A stretch of DNA of 64,000 nucleotides from Kineobactrum salinum (GTDB taxonomy: Bacteria; Pseudomonadota; Gammaproteobacteria; Pseudomonadales; Halieaceae): positions 2,542,001-2,606,000 of the forward strand of contig NZ_CP048711.1 in assembly GCF_010669285.1 (NCBI RefSeq). The letters run 5' to 3'. The translations under genes and the position numbers were made by a program. The notes under the pieces were generated by a model that had not been told where the DNA came from, ran no database searches, and was given only the letters and a program-made list of their open reading frames with translations. Shown here piece by piece: positions 43,975 to 53,384 of the stretch; position 1 is the first letter of the stretch, and every line of letters begins with the position of its first letter.

Positions 43975-45378
43975 TCAGTCATTGCCGGCCAGTTCCCGCA
44001 GGATGATGCTCCAGTGGTCCAGCGCATCGTGAAAGGCCTTGATCGGCACTCGCTCATTGAGTCCGTGAGCGAACATCTCGTCGGGATCCATGAAGATACC
44101 GCTGATGCCCCAGGTCGGGATGCCGGCACTGCGAAAGTGCATGCCATCAGTGCCGTAGGGCGCCATATAGGCGATCAGGGGCAGTTGAGGATAGCGGCTG
44201 TGGACGGCCTTGCTGATAGCGCCCACCACGTCTTCGCGCAGCTCTGAAATCGGACTCTCGACCGGCTCACCCAGCAGCTCGAACTCGGCTCCGGTATTGG
44301 CTATCGCCTGCTCCAGTTCGGCCTGGATATCGCTGACCTGGATGCCCGGAAAGATGCGGCAGTTGATCGTGGCGGTGGCAGATTGCGGCAGCGCATTTTC
44401 GGCATGGCCCGCTTCCAGCATCGTGACGACACAGGTGGTGCGGGTGGCGCCCACATAGGCCGGTTCCGTGCGCAGGCGTTCGGCGGCCTCCTTGTCGTCG
44501 GGGTTGTAGGCGAAGCGAACCATGGTGTCGCCCAGCTCGCCGCCCATCTGCTGGCCCACCTGCTGGAAATAGGCCAGCGTCATTTCGCTCCAGCGCACCG
44601 GGAAACGGTGGTTCTGGATCGCCTTGACCACATCCGCGAGTTCGTAAATGGCGTTGTCGTCCCGCGGCTGGCTGCTGTGGCCGCCGGGATTGCGCACCGT
44701 GATCTCCCAGGTGGCGTAGGTTTTCTCCGCTGCCTGGATGTTGTAGCTGACCGGCTTGCCGCTGGCATCCAGGTTGCCACCGCCGGCGTCCGAGTTCAGC
44801 GCAAACTCGGCCTCTGCGACTTCCGGTATGTCATAGGCCATCATCCGCGTAGTAATCATGTCGCTCTCTTCGTCGCCGGAAAATGCAAGGATCAGGTCGC
44901 GGTTGGGGACGAAGCCCTCCTGCTTGAGGCGGATAAACGTGGAGGTGAGCTGGGCGATACCGAATTTGTTGTCAATGGAGCCGCGGGCGTAGAAGTTGAC
45001 GTCATCCTGGGTCAGCTTGAAAGGGGGGCGTTCCCAGTCCGTGTCCAGTGCTTCCACCACGTCCATGTGGCCCAGCAGCAGGATTGCCTTTTTGCCGGAG
45101 GAACCATCTCCCCGGTAGGTCGCGACCAGACTGGCAAAGTTGTCCTTGGGGATCACCCGCACGTCCTCCTCGGGGAAGCCGGCGGCGATCAGCTGATCCG
45201 CTAGGTAGCGGGCGACCTTTGGCGTATTACCGGTATTCTTGGAGGTATCCACTTCAATGATGTGGCGATAGATTTCCAGGGTCCTGTCTGCATGCCCCGC
45301 CGGCGTATTGCCGGCCGCCTGGACGGTGGCCGCGGCGAGCAGGCCAAGCGTGGCCAGTGTGCGCTTGAGTATCATCAT
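43975..45378 (-). CDS. M20-family metallopeptidase, exported
   Basis: The 467-residue protein has a signal peptide (LATLGLLAAATVQAAG) and M20/M28-type zinc residues: LLGHMDVV, RGSIDNKFG, AFSGDEESD, with a late His in GTDGMHFR. A dimerisation lid follows NPGGHSSQP. It probably cleaves peptides or dipeptides in the periplasm. ATG 45375 is an alternative start. Confidence 0.87.
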   Translation of the reverse strand: MMILKRTLATLGLLAAATVQAAGNTPAGHADRTLEIYRHIIEVDTSKNTGNTPKVARYLADQLIAAGFPEEDVRVIPKDNFASLVATYRGDGSSGKKAILLLGHMDVVEALDTDWERPPFKLTQDDVNFYARGSIDNKFGIAQLTSTFIRLKQEGFVPNRDLILAFSGDEESDMITTRMMAYDIPEVAEAEFALNSDAGGGNLDASGKPVSYNIQAAEKTYATWEITVRNPGGHSSQPRDDNAIYELADVVKAIQNHRFPVRWSEMTLAYFQQVGQQMGGELGDTMVRFAYNPDDKEAAERLRTEPAYVGATRTTCVVTMLEAGHAENALPQSATATINCRIFPGIQVSDIQAELEQAIANTGAEFELLGEPVESPISELREDVVGAISKAVHSRYPQLPLIAYMAPYGTDGMHFRSAGIPTWGISGIFMDPDEMFAHGLNERVPIKAFHDALDHWSIILRELAGND

Positions 45379-45583
45379 GGTCTCCTGCTGAATGATGCGG
45401 GCAGCGGCCCGGTTGCCGGCCAGCGAAATATACTGATGTTAACGGGTCAAGCGCGCCGGCGGAAGCACAGTAACACAGCGGGTGGTCAGTGCGGATCATC
45501 CGGAACACGCTTGCCCTGCCCGGCAGGTCGGCTACTATGACAACCGGGGTCAGTCCCGTCGAATACTATCTGGAGCAAGCACC

Positions 45584-46018
45584 ATGACTGAACAACGTAT
45601 TGCCGACAACCTGCCAGACTGGGTCAAGGATCACCTCGCCCGCTATATCGCAACCGATGGCGCCGACGGGCACCTGTGGGATGCCTCCTCCGTCGGGGCC
45701 GAGGGAATGATCGCCACCCTGCTGCTGACCACGGAGGGACGCAAGTCTGGCCAGTCGTTGACCATTCCGCTGATCTATGGCCGCGCGGGCAAGGGCTATT
45801 GTGTTATCGCATCCAAAGGGGGCGCGCCCCAGCATCCGGCCTGGTTTCTGAATCTGCGGGACAATCCCCGTGTGCACGTGCAGGTGGCCGCGGACAAGTT
45901 CGAGGCCGTTGCCCGCGAGGCGGAGGGCGAGGAGCGGGAGCAGCTGTGGCGGCAAATGGTCGACATCTTCGCCCCTATACGCAGTACCAGGAGGCCACCG
46001 GGCGCAGGATTCCGGTAG
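45584..46018 (+). CDS. nitroreductase-family deazaflavin-type oxidoreductase (C-terminal frameshift)
   Basis: The 144-residue frame matches the split-barrel DUF385/Ddn-like family (LLTTEGRKSGQSLTIPLIYGR, GGAPQHPAWFLNLRDNPRV). After MVDIFAP the expected YTQYQEATGRRIPVVVLDPV is present in another frame that ends at 46038. Adding one C to the run at 45972-45975 restores it and gives a 151-residue protein. Either the tail is lost or a base is missing in the assembly. Despite the family name, gammaproteobacterial members may not use F420. Confidence 0.75.
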   Translation: MTEQRIADNLPDWVKDHLARYIATDGADGHLWDASSVGAEGMIATLLLTTEGRKSGQSLTIPLIYGRAGKGYCVIASKGGAPQHPAWFLNLRDNPRVHVQVAADKFEAVAREAEGEEREQLWRQMVDIFAPIRSTRRPPGAGFR

Positions 46019-46126
46019 TGGTGCTGGACCCGGTCTGACCGCCAGCAGCCGCGCCGGGCCGGCGTGGCGAGGCCGTGTTGGCCGTTCACAGTAGCGCAAT
46101 AAGCTGACGCCTGATGTCTGCGGTTG

Positions 46127-48061
46127 TCAGCGCGCAGGTCCAGTGGGTCCAGTGAAGGGTGCCACGAAGCCGCCCTGGGGCGATGCCAGCATCACGCGGT
46201 CCTTGCCATGGGTCTTGGCCTGGTACAGCGCACGGTCCGCCGCCGCATAGATACTGGCCGCGTCCTGACGGCCGGGGCCGAAAGAGGCCACGCCGACACT
46301 GACGGTAACGGCTACCTGGCTTCCGTCTTCCAGTTTGAGGCTATGTTCGCGGATGCACTGTACCAGCCGCTGTGCCACCGCTGCCGCCTGATCTGCGCTG
46401 GCGCGGGGCAACACGCAGAGAAACTCTTCGCCGCCGAGCCTGGCCATCGCATCGCCGCTGCGCAGCAGCTTGCTGCCAATGGCGGCAATGTCGCGCAGCA
46501 GGTGGTCGCCTACTGGATGGCCGAAGCTGTCATTGATTCGCTTGAAATCGTCGATATCCAGCAGGACCACCGCCAACTTGCCTTTCTCCGGGGACAGGCC
46601 GGCGGTATGTTGTTCGAGCACGGAAAAGATATGGCGGCGGTTGAACAGCCCAGTCAGGCCGTCGCGGGAGGACAACTCGCGAAAACGCAGGGTGTTGCGG
46701 CGCTGCAGTACCAGAAACACCAGCGTGATGCCGGTCAAGGCGACCCAGGACAGAATGGTGGCGCGCTGCTGCAGGTTGGCCTGCTTTTGCCGGGCCAGAT
46801 CCAGCGTGTCGGCGCGGGCCTGCTCTTTCAGCAGGTCGATCTCGATATCCTTGCGCGCATTTTCCATGCTCGCCTGGAGTTTGACAAAGCGTTCGGAGGC
46901 ATTGCGGGTCAGCAGGGCAGTCAGCTCTTCATGATAGGCGAGCAACAGTTCGAAGGCACGCTGGTACTGGCCCTGCCGTGCCAGTACCAGGGCCTCTGAC
47001 TTGTCCACTTCGATTTCCCAGCGTGTGCCCTGCAGTTCGGGAATGCCGGCGAATATGCTGCGGGCCTGCTCCAGCGCTGCCAGTGCCTCTGCCGTTGCGC
47101 CCGCCTGGGCAAGGCAGACCGCCTGGCGCTTGTACAACTCGGCCTTGAAGTCCGCCGGTCCATTGACCGCCAGCGCCCGCTCGATGGCGTTGAGCGCAGA
47201 GTCGCAGTCCCCCTGCTCGGCGTAGGTCATGCCCAGGCCGTAGTGGGCGACGAAGATATTGTGTTCAGTGCCATTGAACTCGGTCAGCTGCCGGTAGCGT
47301 TCGAAACTGGCAATCGCCTTGTCCCACCGCTCCCAGTAACGGTAGGTAATGGCCAGGCCATTGACGGCTTCTGCTTCGTAACCCCGGTAATCCAGGGCTG
47401 TGTAGGTGTCCAGCGCTTTCTGGTAGTGCTCGACGGACTTTTCATACTCGTCAATATAGGCGTAGACAGCGCCGTACACTTCATTGACCATCGCTATCAG
47501 GAAGCGGTTGCGCAACTCGCCTGCAGCGGTGAAAGCCGTTTGCAGGTCCAGCAGGGCTGCTTCGTGATAGCCGTTCAGGCTGCGGGTAAAGGCGAGTTCG
47601 GCCAGTGCCAGCACATACATGAAATCCTGATCGGCAGCGGCCGCGCCCGCTGCTGTCTGCTCCAGCAGTTCAATGGAACGCTCATACTGCACATTGCGCC
47701 GCTCGCTGATGCCCTGCAGGATTTCCAGAAACAGTTTGTGCCGTGCAGGGGTCTGCGTGGTCACCAGTGCCAGGCCGGCTTCGATGGCAGCTTCAAAATC
47801 TTCCTGCAGGTAGAGCCATTGCAGGGCCTGGGCCCGATTCAGGTAGTACTGGAGTCTGAGAGAGTCGCTGGCGGTGTCGATACGCTCCCGCAGCTGTTGC
47901 AACTGGCGGTAGGCCTGCCAGGGGTCCCGCCAGACCGACTCAGACAGCGCCTCCAGCTCATTGGCCAGCGAGGCCTGCACTGGCTCTGCGGCGCGCGCCG
48001 TGGCAAGTGTCAGGGACGCTGTGAGCAGGACCAGCAAAAGGGTCAGTAGCAGAGGTTTCAT
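46127..48061 (-). CDS. TPR-sensor diguanylate cyclase (GGDEF)
   Basis: The 644-residue protein has a signal segment (KPLLLTLLLVLLTASLTLATARA), a large TPR-like helical periplasmic region, a membrane helix (ATILSWVALTGITLVFLVLQ) and a C-terminal GGDEF domain with the active GGEEF in RLGGEEFLCVLP. It should make c-di-GMP. No clear RxxD inhibitory site was noted before GGEEF. ATG 48061 gives the signal peptide. Confidence 0.9.
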   Translation of the reverse strand: MKPLLLTLLLVLLTASLTLATARAAEPVQASLANELEALSESVWRDPWQAYRQLQQLRERIDTASDSLRLQYYLNRAQALQWLYLQEDFEAAIEAGLALVTTQTPARHKLFLEILQGISERRNVQYERSIELLEQTAAGAAAADQDFMYVLALAELAFTRSLNGYHEAALLDLQTAFTAAGELRNRFLIAMVNEVYGAVYAYIDEYEKSVEHYQKALDTYTALDYRGYEAEAVNGLAITYRYWERWDKAIASFERYRQLTEFNGTEHNIFVAHYGLGMTYAEQGDCDSALNAIERALAVNGPADFKAELYKRQAVCLAQAGATAEALAALEQARSIFAGIPELQGTRWEIEVDKSEALVLARQGQYQRAFELLLAYHEELTALLTRNASERFVKLQASMENARKDIEIDLLKEQARADTLDLARQKQANLQQRATILSWVALTGITLVFLVLQRRNTLRFRELSSRDGLTGLFNRRHIFSVLEQHTAGLSPEKGKLAVVLLDIDDFKRINDSFGHPVGDHLLRDIAAIGSKLLRSGDAMARLGGEEFLCVLPRASADQAAAVAQRLVQCIREHSLKLEDGSQVAVTVSVGVASFGPGRQDAASIYAAADRALYQAKTHGKDRVMLASPQGGFVAPFTGPTGPAR

Positions 48062-48244
48062 CGGAACTCTCGTGTCGGAGGGAGGGTCTGCCATCCTGGC
48101 GGCGGACTATGGCCTGCGTCTGTGTGTGCTCCCCGTTTTGACGCCGCCCTGTGGTAGCGATGCTAACCCAATTGCCGCAGCGGAACTACTGCCATCACAG
48201 CCGGACCGGCATCCGAAGCCTGCCAGCAATGGCCGCGCCTGCGT

Positions 48245-48922
48245 CTACGGTTCAGCGTGCGCGGCCGTTCTGCAGCCGCTGCTGGCGCCGCCAGTCCCAG
48301 GGCGGCACTGGCGCGTTACCGACCCACAACCCGCGTCCGTTTTGCCGGGCTTCCTGCTCTGCGGCGGCGAGAGCATGTTCACGGGGGCGTAGTGCCGGTA
48401 CCACCAGGCGTGTCCCGCGCGGACCATGGCCAGGTTGATATTGGTGCCGTCCGCATACGCGGTCCCCACCAGGCGGCCGTAGTCATCCTCTTCGATCACC
48501 GTCACGCCAATCCGCGCGTTCTCCACCAGGGCGGCCAGGGCGGCTCCGGCTGCCTCGCCGTGGGGCTGGTCGCGCTCGGGCGCATCAATGCCGTACAGAC
48601 GGATTGCGTGTTGTTTGTTGTCCCGGTCCAGCAGGGACAGGCTGTCGCCGTCTGCGACCCGCACGACCCGGCCGCTGAGGTCAAACGCCGACGGCGGTGT
48701 CCCTTCACGCGCAGCGCCGACCTGTTCCAGTTTGCCGGTGGCGCGACGCCAGGCAGCCTCCGGGCGAGTGGCGTATTCCCGCAGCGTGGAACCTATGCTG
48801 TCCAGCGCGCCACGGTGCCAGCTGATCTCGCCCAGGGTCAGGTACTGAAACAGGGACAGGCCCCCCAGCAGGATCAGTACCAGGCGCAGTTTGCGACCTG
48901 GAAATCGGCGCCACCGTACCAC
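48245..48922 (-). CDS. thermonuclease (SNase)-family protein, C-terminal frameshift
   Basis: An N-terminal membrane anchor (LRLVLILLGGLSLFQYL) is followed by an SNase OB fold: VVRVADGDSLSLL, HAIRLYGIDAPERDQPHG, VIEEDDYGRLVG, HAWWYRHYAP. After YAP the frame changes. Adding one G to the plus-strand run at 48383-48387 restores REHALAAAEQEARQNGRGLW and a WDWRRQQR ending that stops at 48252. As it stands the last 40 residues are out of frame. The start is GTG 48922, three bases after the yaeQ stop, so they share an operon. Confidence 0.75.
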   Translation of the reverse strand: MVRWRRFPGRKLRLVLILLGGLSLFQYLTLGEISWHRGALDSIGSTLREYATRPEAAWRRATGKLEQVGAAREGTPPSAFDLSGRVVRVADGDSLSLLDRDNKQHAIRLYGIDAPERDQPHGEAAGAALAALVENARIGVTVIEEDDYGRLVGTAYADGTNINLAMVRAGHAWWYRHYAPVNMLSPPQSRKPGKTDAGCGSVTRQCRPGTGGASSGCRTAAHAEP

Positions 48923-48925
48923 CTC

Positions 48926-49492
48926 TCAGCCCTGTTGGTGGCCGCCGCTCACGACGGTCTTGAGTGCGGCCGGTTTGACGTTGGCCGAACCCTGGTCGCC
49001 GCTGAACCAGGCTTCACCTTCGGTAATGGTGCATTGCAGTGACATGCCCGGCCTGGCCAGTGCCGCCAGTGCCTTGCAGGCGCTGTCCGCCACCTGCCAG
49101 ACTTCAAGGTGGGCAAATCGGGTCAGCGCCGGGCCGTGCTTGTCCCACCACACCGGGACCGCCCGGTCGCCATAGCTGTAGAGAATCACCTGGCGGGCCC
49201 GGGAGCAGGCCTTGCGCAGCCGGTCCGGATCGGGGGTGCCCAGCTCGATCCAGGTTTCGATGGCACCGGTCAGGTCCCTGCGCCACAGGCCGGGCTCCTC
49301 ATCGTTGCTGAGGCCGCGGCCGAACTCCAGCCCGGGGCCGGCATGCAGCGCAAAGGCCAGCACTCGCAGCATCATGCGTTCATCGGTTTCCGACGGATGT
49401 CGGGCCAGGGTCAGGGCAAAGTCCTGGTAGAACTGGCGGTCCAGGTCGGCGACGTTGAGGTCGAGTTTGAAAATGGTGGACTTCAGGGCCAT
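48926..49492 (-). CDS. yaeQ: YaeQ-family protein
   Basis: The 188-residue protein matches YaeQ: MALKSTIFKLDLNVADLDR, TLARHPSETDERMMLRVLAFAL and WIELGTPDPDRLRKAC, with a PD-(D/E)xK-like nuclease fold. The precise role is unknown. ATG 49492 is the family start. Confidence 0.88.
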   Translation of the reverse strand: MALKSTIFKLDLNVADLDRQFYQDFALTLARHPSETDERMMLRVLAFALHAGPGLEFGRGLSNDEEPGLWRRDLTGAIETWIELGTPDPDRLRKACSRARQVILYSYGDRAVPVWWDKHGPALTRFAHLEVWQVADSACKALAALARPGMSLQCTITEGEAWFSGDQGSANVKPAALKTVVSGGHQQG

Positions 49493-49633
49493 ATCAGTAA
49501 GCACTGCCAGCAGGTTGGTGAGGCACTATAGCGGATCACTGCCCCGATCGCAGCAGGCTGGTGCCGCCTGGCTTCGGCACCAGCCGGGGTTTTAGGATTT
49601 GGCCGGATAGTGGGTCGCGCCGGGAGGCCCCCC

Positions 49634-49903
49634 TCAGCTGGTTTTTGCCGGCGTAGTGGTCAGGATCTGGTATACCGCCTGCATATGTTCCGTCGCCTCG
49701 TGGCCCAGGGGGGTCAGAAAGCCGCCATCCTCCTGGTCGATCAGCTGTTTGGCATACAGTCGCCGGGCCGCGGCAATAACTTCAGGGGCGGCGCTGCTGT
49801 GTATTTTCAGCCCCAACTGGGCGCTGCTCGGGTCGAATGTCAGCAGCAATTCCATCTCGTCTGTCAAATCTGAGTCCAGGATCATCGCTCGGGTCCTTTT
49901 CAT
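49634..49903 (-). CDS. TIGR02647-family small conserved protein
   Basis: The 89-residue protein fits the conserved small family with LTDEMELLLTFD, GLKIHSSAAPEVIAAARRLY, LIDQEDGGFLTPLGHEA and EHMQAVYQIL. It looks like a winged-helix-like DNA-binding protein but has no known function. Confidence 0.7.
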   Translation of the reverse strand: MKRTRAMILDSDLTDEMELLLTFDPSSAQLGLKIHSSAAPEVIAAARRLYAKQLIDQEDGGFLTPLGHEATEHMQAVYQILTTTPAKTS

Positions 49904-50089
49904 TGGTCTGGACTAGAGCATAGCCGAAATGGGCACCGGGGTTGTGGCTAATGTCGGGCTGGATGGAGCGACAATGTGACGAGGTTCCCGAATCCCGTCA
50001 GGGATGGTGCGGGCTGGCTTTCTTGGGGCATGGACACGGTGCTATAGTGAGCGATCACATTTAGCGTTCTACTCCGCCCGGCTCCTCGC

Positions 50090-53000
50090 ATGGACTATCC
50101 TGACATTCCGGGGTACAAAATCGACTCCATCCTCGGTGAAGGCGGGATGGCGACGATTTATCTTGCCGAACAGGAGAGCTTTGGGCGCCGGGTCGCACTC
50201 AAGGTCATGTCCCCGCGGCTGCTCAGCGACGCCAGTTTCGGCGAGCGATTCCTGCGGGAGGCCCGCATTGTCGCGCAGCTCACCCACCCCAATTTTGTGC
50301 CGGTCTACGAGGTCGGCAGGCACGGCGATTACCGCTACATGTCGATGGAATACCTGCCCGGGGGGGACCTCAAGAGCCTGATGCGGCAGGGGCTGCCGCT
50401 GGCTGACAGCATCCGCATCGTCAAGGATGTTGCCAGTGCACTGCACTATGCCGCCGGCAAGAATTTCATCCACCGTGATATCAAGCCCGCCAATATTTTG
50501 ATGCGGGAAAATGGCAGCCCGGTGGTGTGTGATTTCGGCATTGCGCGGCAGACCGACATCGAGGAGCAGATGACCCTGGTGGGAACGGTCATCGGTACCC
50601 CCCATTACATGAGCCCGGAACAGGCCCAGGCCAAAGAGCTGGACGGTCGCTCCGACCTGTACAGCCTGGGTGCCATATTCTATGAAATGCTGACCGGCAG
50701 GCGCCCCTATGACAGCGCCTCGGTGATCCAGGTCAGCATCATGCATGTCACCGAGCCGATTCCGGAGCTGCCCGGGGAGCTGGCGGCCTTCCAGTTCTTT
50801 ATCGAAAAGGCGATGGCCAAGCTGCCGGACAACCGCTTCCAGAGCGGCATGGAGTTCATCTACGCGCTGGAGGAGCTGGAGGAAGAACACTACGAGCTGA
50901 TCCACCGGGTGGCGCCAACCCAGGTGCTGAGCGAAGCGGACTTCCGCAGCAAGCTGGGCGCCAGCGGTATGCGTACGCCGGTCAGCGCGCTGTCAACGGA
51001 CAGCGCCGCCCGGCGCCGGGTACGACCCTCCAGGACCGGGATGAGCAAGAGCCAGTTTCATGGTTGGCGGGGTCTGTTGCGGCAGCGCAGCTGGCAGGCC
51101 GGCAGCGGTGCTGTAGGCCTGCTGCTGATCGTGGCTGCCGGTGGCTGGTGGATGGCGGGAGACGAGACGCCGACGGAGCCGCCGCCACTGTATACACCAC
51201 CGGTGGCGGGCGCTGGCCTGGACGGCAAGGTGGATGAACTGAAACAGGCGGCTACCCTGGCGATGACAGAGGGACGCCTTTATGGCTCCGGCGAGGACAA
51301 TGCCCAGCACTATCTCACCAGCTTGCTGATCTTCGCGCCTGACGATACCGAAGCCAGGCTCGCTATTACCCGGCTGTTCGGCATGTATCTCGAACAGGCC
51401 GGCGACATGATCGCTGCCGGTGAATACGGCGCCGCCACCGAGGTGTTGAACTATGCCTCGCAGATCAATTTTCATATCGAAGACCAGAACTTGCTGGAGC
51501 AACAAAATCTGCTGCGCCGGGAACTGTTTTCGGCCCAGCAGCAAAGCATCGTCGCCGCCTCCCGCTCGCGGGAAATAAAACGCCTGCTCGATGCGGCTGA
51601 CAGCCTGTTCGCCGAAGGCAAGCTGACCAGCCCGGCCGGCGACAACGTTTATGACAAGTACCAGCAGGTGCTGTCCATCGATCCTGACAACGAGACTGCC
51701 CGCGCTGGTATCCAGCGGGTTGCCGGCCGGTTTCTCAGCCAGGCGCGGGACCAGACCAAACAGGGGGAGTTCGGCCGGGCGCGAGCCTACATGTCGGCGG
51801 CTGTACAGATATTCCCGCAGCACCCGGATATGGCGGATACCCGCCAATATGTCGCTGCTGAGGAAGAGCGCAGCGCCGAGCGCCTGTTGCGCGAACGCGA
51901 ACAGGAAAGCGCAGCCGTTCGCCGCGAGCTGGAACAGCGTCGGCAGGAGCTGGCCATCCGGGCCCGGAAAATACAAACCTTGCTGGCCGCCGCGGCAGCC
52001 GATATCGAAGCACAGCGGCTCAATGCCCCCGCCGGCAATAACGCTGTTGAAAAGTACAATGCGGTGCTGGAACTGGACCCGGCCAACGTCGACGCTCTCA
52101 ACGGTTTCGAGGACATCGCCAGGCGCCATATCGCGCTCGCTCGCGACGAGATCGGCGCCGGCAGACTGGATGACGCAGAACGCAACCTGATCAGTGCCAA
52201 GATCCTCTCGCCATCGAATCCCCAGTATGCGGCCGTGCAAAATGAGCTGATCGCGGCGCGCGACCGCCGCAAGCAGGAACAGGCCGCGGAGGAGGCTCGC
52301 CGGGAGCGGGTGGCGGCCCTGTTGGCCGGCGCCGCTGCCTTGATGGAAAAGGGGAATCTGTATCTGCCGCGGGGCGGCAATGCCGCTACCCAGTTACGTG
52401 AAGTATTGGCGCTTGAGCCCCGCCAGCCCCAGGCCTTGGCCCTGCGGCGGAAGTTGGCGGAGCAATTGGAAAACAATGCCGCCGCCGAAATCGCCTCGGG
52501 CCAGCTCGACCAGGCACGGATGGCGATTGATGCGCTGGCGGCCATCGACGCCGATGCAGCGCAGATAGCCGCGCTGCGGCGGCGACTGGAGGCACAGCAG
52601 CAGCAAGTTCAGCGGCAGCAGCAGTTGGCCGCAGCACGCGCCGCGGCCCGGGAACAGTCTGCGGTGCAGGAGCGGCCTGCATCCACCGCTCCGGCCTCGC
52701 GGGGCCCGAGCCAGGCTCTGCTGGCAAGAGCGGGTAAACTGGGTGCGGTGAGTCAGAGCAACTATGGTGAATTGGCCGACATCTATCTCAAGGTGCAGCA
52801 GCAGGGGGACAGCCCCGCTGCCAGCCGCGGCCTCAAGGAGGTAGCGACCTACCTGGCGGGCCTGACCCGTGAGGCGAACAGGGCGCGAGACTACCGTGCG
52901 GCCCAGGACTACCTGGATCAGCTCCAGCGCATTGCGCCCGAGGCGGCCATCGTAGGTACCCTGAGAGAGGAGGTTGCCTATGCAGAGCGACAGCACCAGG

Positions 53001-53371
53001 AAGCCGTCAGTATTCTGTCCTCAGCGGATGCGATTATCGCGACACCCTATAAAAAACCCGGAATTTTCGGCAACAATGCGGAGGCCAGGAAGACGCTGCG
53101 CACCGCCTACGACAGAATCGTTTCGGCCCGCCAGCTGGATGCCGACAACCCCGCGCTGCGGACATCGGAAACCAAGCTGTTGAAGAAGTACGCCGACATC
53201 GTCGCGCTTCACCTCGCGGACAAGCATCTCGACGAAGCCCGCGAATTCCTTCAGGACCTGGCGGCGATGGAGCTGCCGGGCGGCCAGCTCGGGCAGATGG
53301 AACAACAGCTCAGCGCGCTGGAAACAGAGCTGGCCTCGGAGGACAAGGCCATCTCCATCAGCTCTTTCTGA
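50090..53371 (+). CDS. membrane serine/threonine protein kinase with repeat-rich periplasmic region
   Basis: The 1,093-residue protein begins with a Hanks-type kinase (about residues 1-270): GEGGMATIYLAE (P loop), VALKVM (Lys), FIHRDIKPANILM (catalytic loop), CDFGIARQ (DFG), GTPHYMSPEQ (APE). A membrane helix follows at about 335-357 (GAVGLLLIVAAGGWWMAG). The rest holds about five imperfect repeats of roughly 130 residues, each with an Asn/Pro-rich turn (PAGDN, PAGNN, PRGGN) and an LDP/LEP motif. These are probably TPR-like helices outside the membrane. It may link envelope status to phosphorylation. Confidence 0.88.
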   Translation: MDYPDIPGYKIDSILGEGGMATIYLAEQESFGRRVALKVMSPRLLSDASFGERFLREARIVAQLTHPNFVPVYEVGRHGDYRYMSMEYLPGGDLKSLMRQGLPLADSIRIVKDVASALHYAAGKNFIHRDIKPANILMRENGSPVVCDFGIARQTDIEEQMTLVGTVIGTPHYMSPEQAQAKELDGRSDLYSLGAIFYEMLTGRRPYDSASVIQVSIMHVTEPIPELPGELAAFQFFIEKAMAKLPDNRFQSGMEFIYALEELEEEHYELIHRVAPTQVLSEADFRSKLGASGMRTPVSALSTDSAARRRVRPSRTGMSKSQFHGWRGLLRQRSWQAGSGAVGLLLIVAAGGWWMAGDETPTEPPPLYTPPVAGAGLDGKVDELKQAATLAMTEGRLYGSGEDNAQHYLTSLLIFAPDDTEARLAITRLFGMYLEQAGDMIAAGEYGAATEVLNYASQINFHIEDQNLLEQQNLLRRELFSAQQQSIVAASRSREIKRLLDAADSLFAEGKLTSPAGDNVYDKYQQVLSIDPDNETARAGIQRVAGRFLSQARDQTKQGEFGRARAYMSAAVQIFPQHPDMADTRQYVAAEEERSAERLLREREQESAAVRRELEQRRQELAIRARKIQTLLAAAAADIEAQRLNAPAGNNAVEKYNAVLELDPANVDALNGFEDIARRHIALARDEIGAGRLDDAERNLISAKILSPSNPQYAAVQNELIAARDRRKQEQAAEEARRERVAALLAGAAALMEKGNLYLPRGGNAATQLREVLALEPRQPQALALRRKLAEQLENNAAAEIASGQLDQARMAIDALAAIDADAAQIAALRRRLEAQQQQVQRQQQLAAARAAAREQSAVQERPASTAPASRGPSQALLARAGKLGAVSQSNYGELADIYLKVQQQGDSPAASRGLKEVATYLAGLTREANRARDYRAAQDYLDQLQRIAPEAAIVGTLREEVAYAERQHQEAVSILSSADAIIATPYKKPGIFGNNAEARKTLRTAYDRIVSARQLDADNPALRTSETKLLKKYADIVALHLADKHLDEAREFLQDLAAMELPGGQLGQMEQQLSALETELASEDKAISISSF

Positions 53372-53384
53372 CCGCGCTGGAAGA

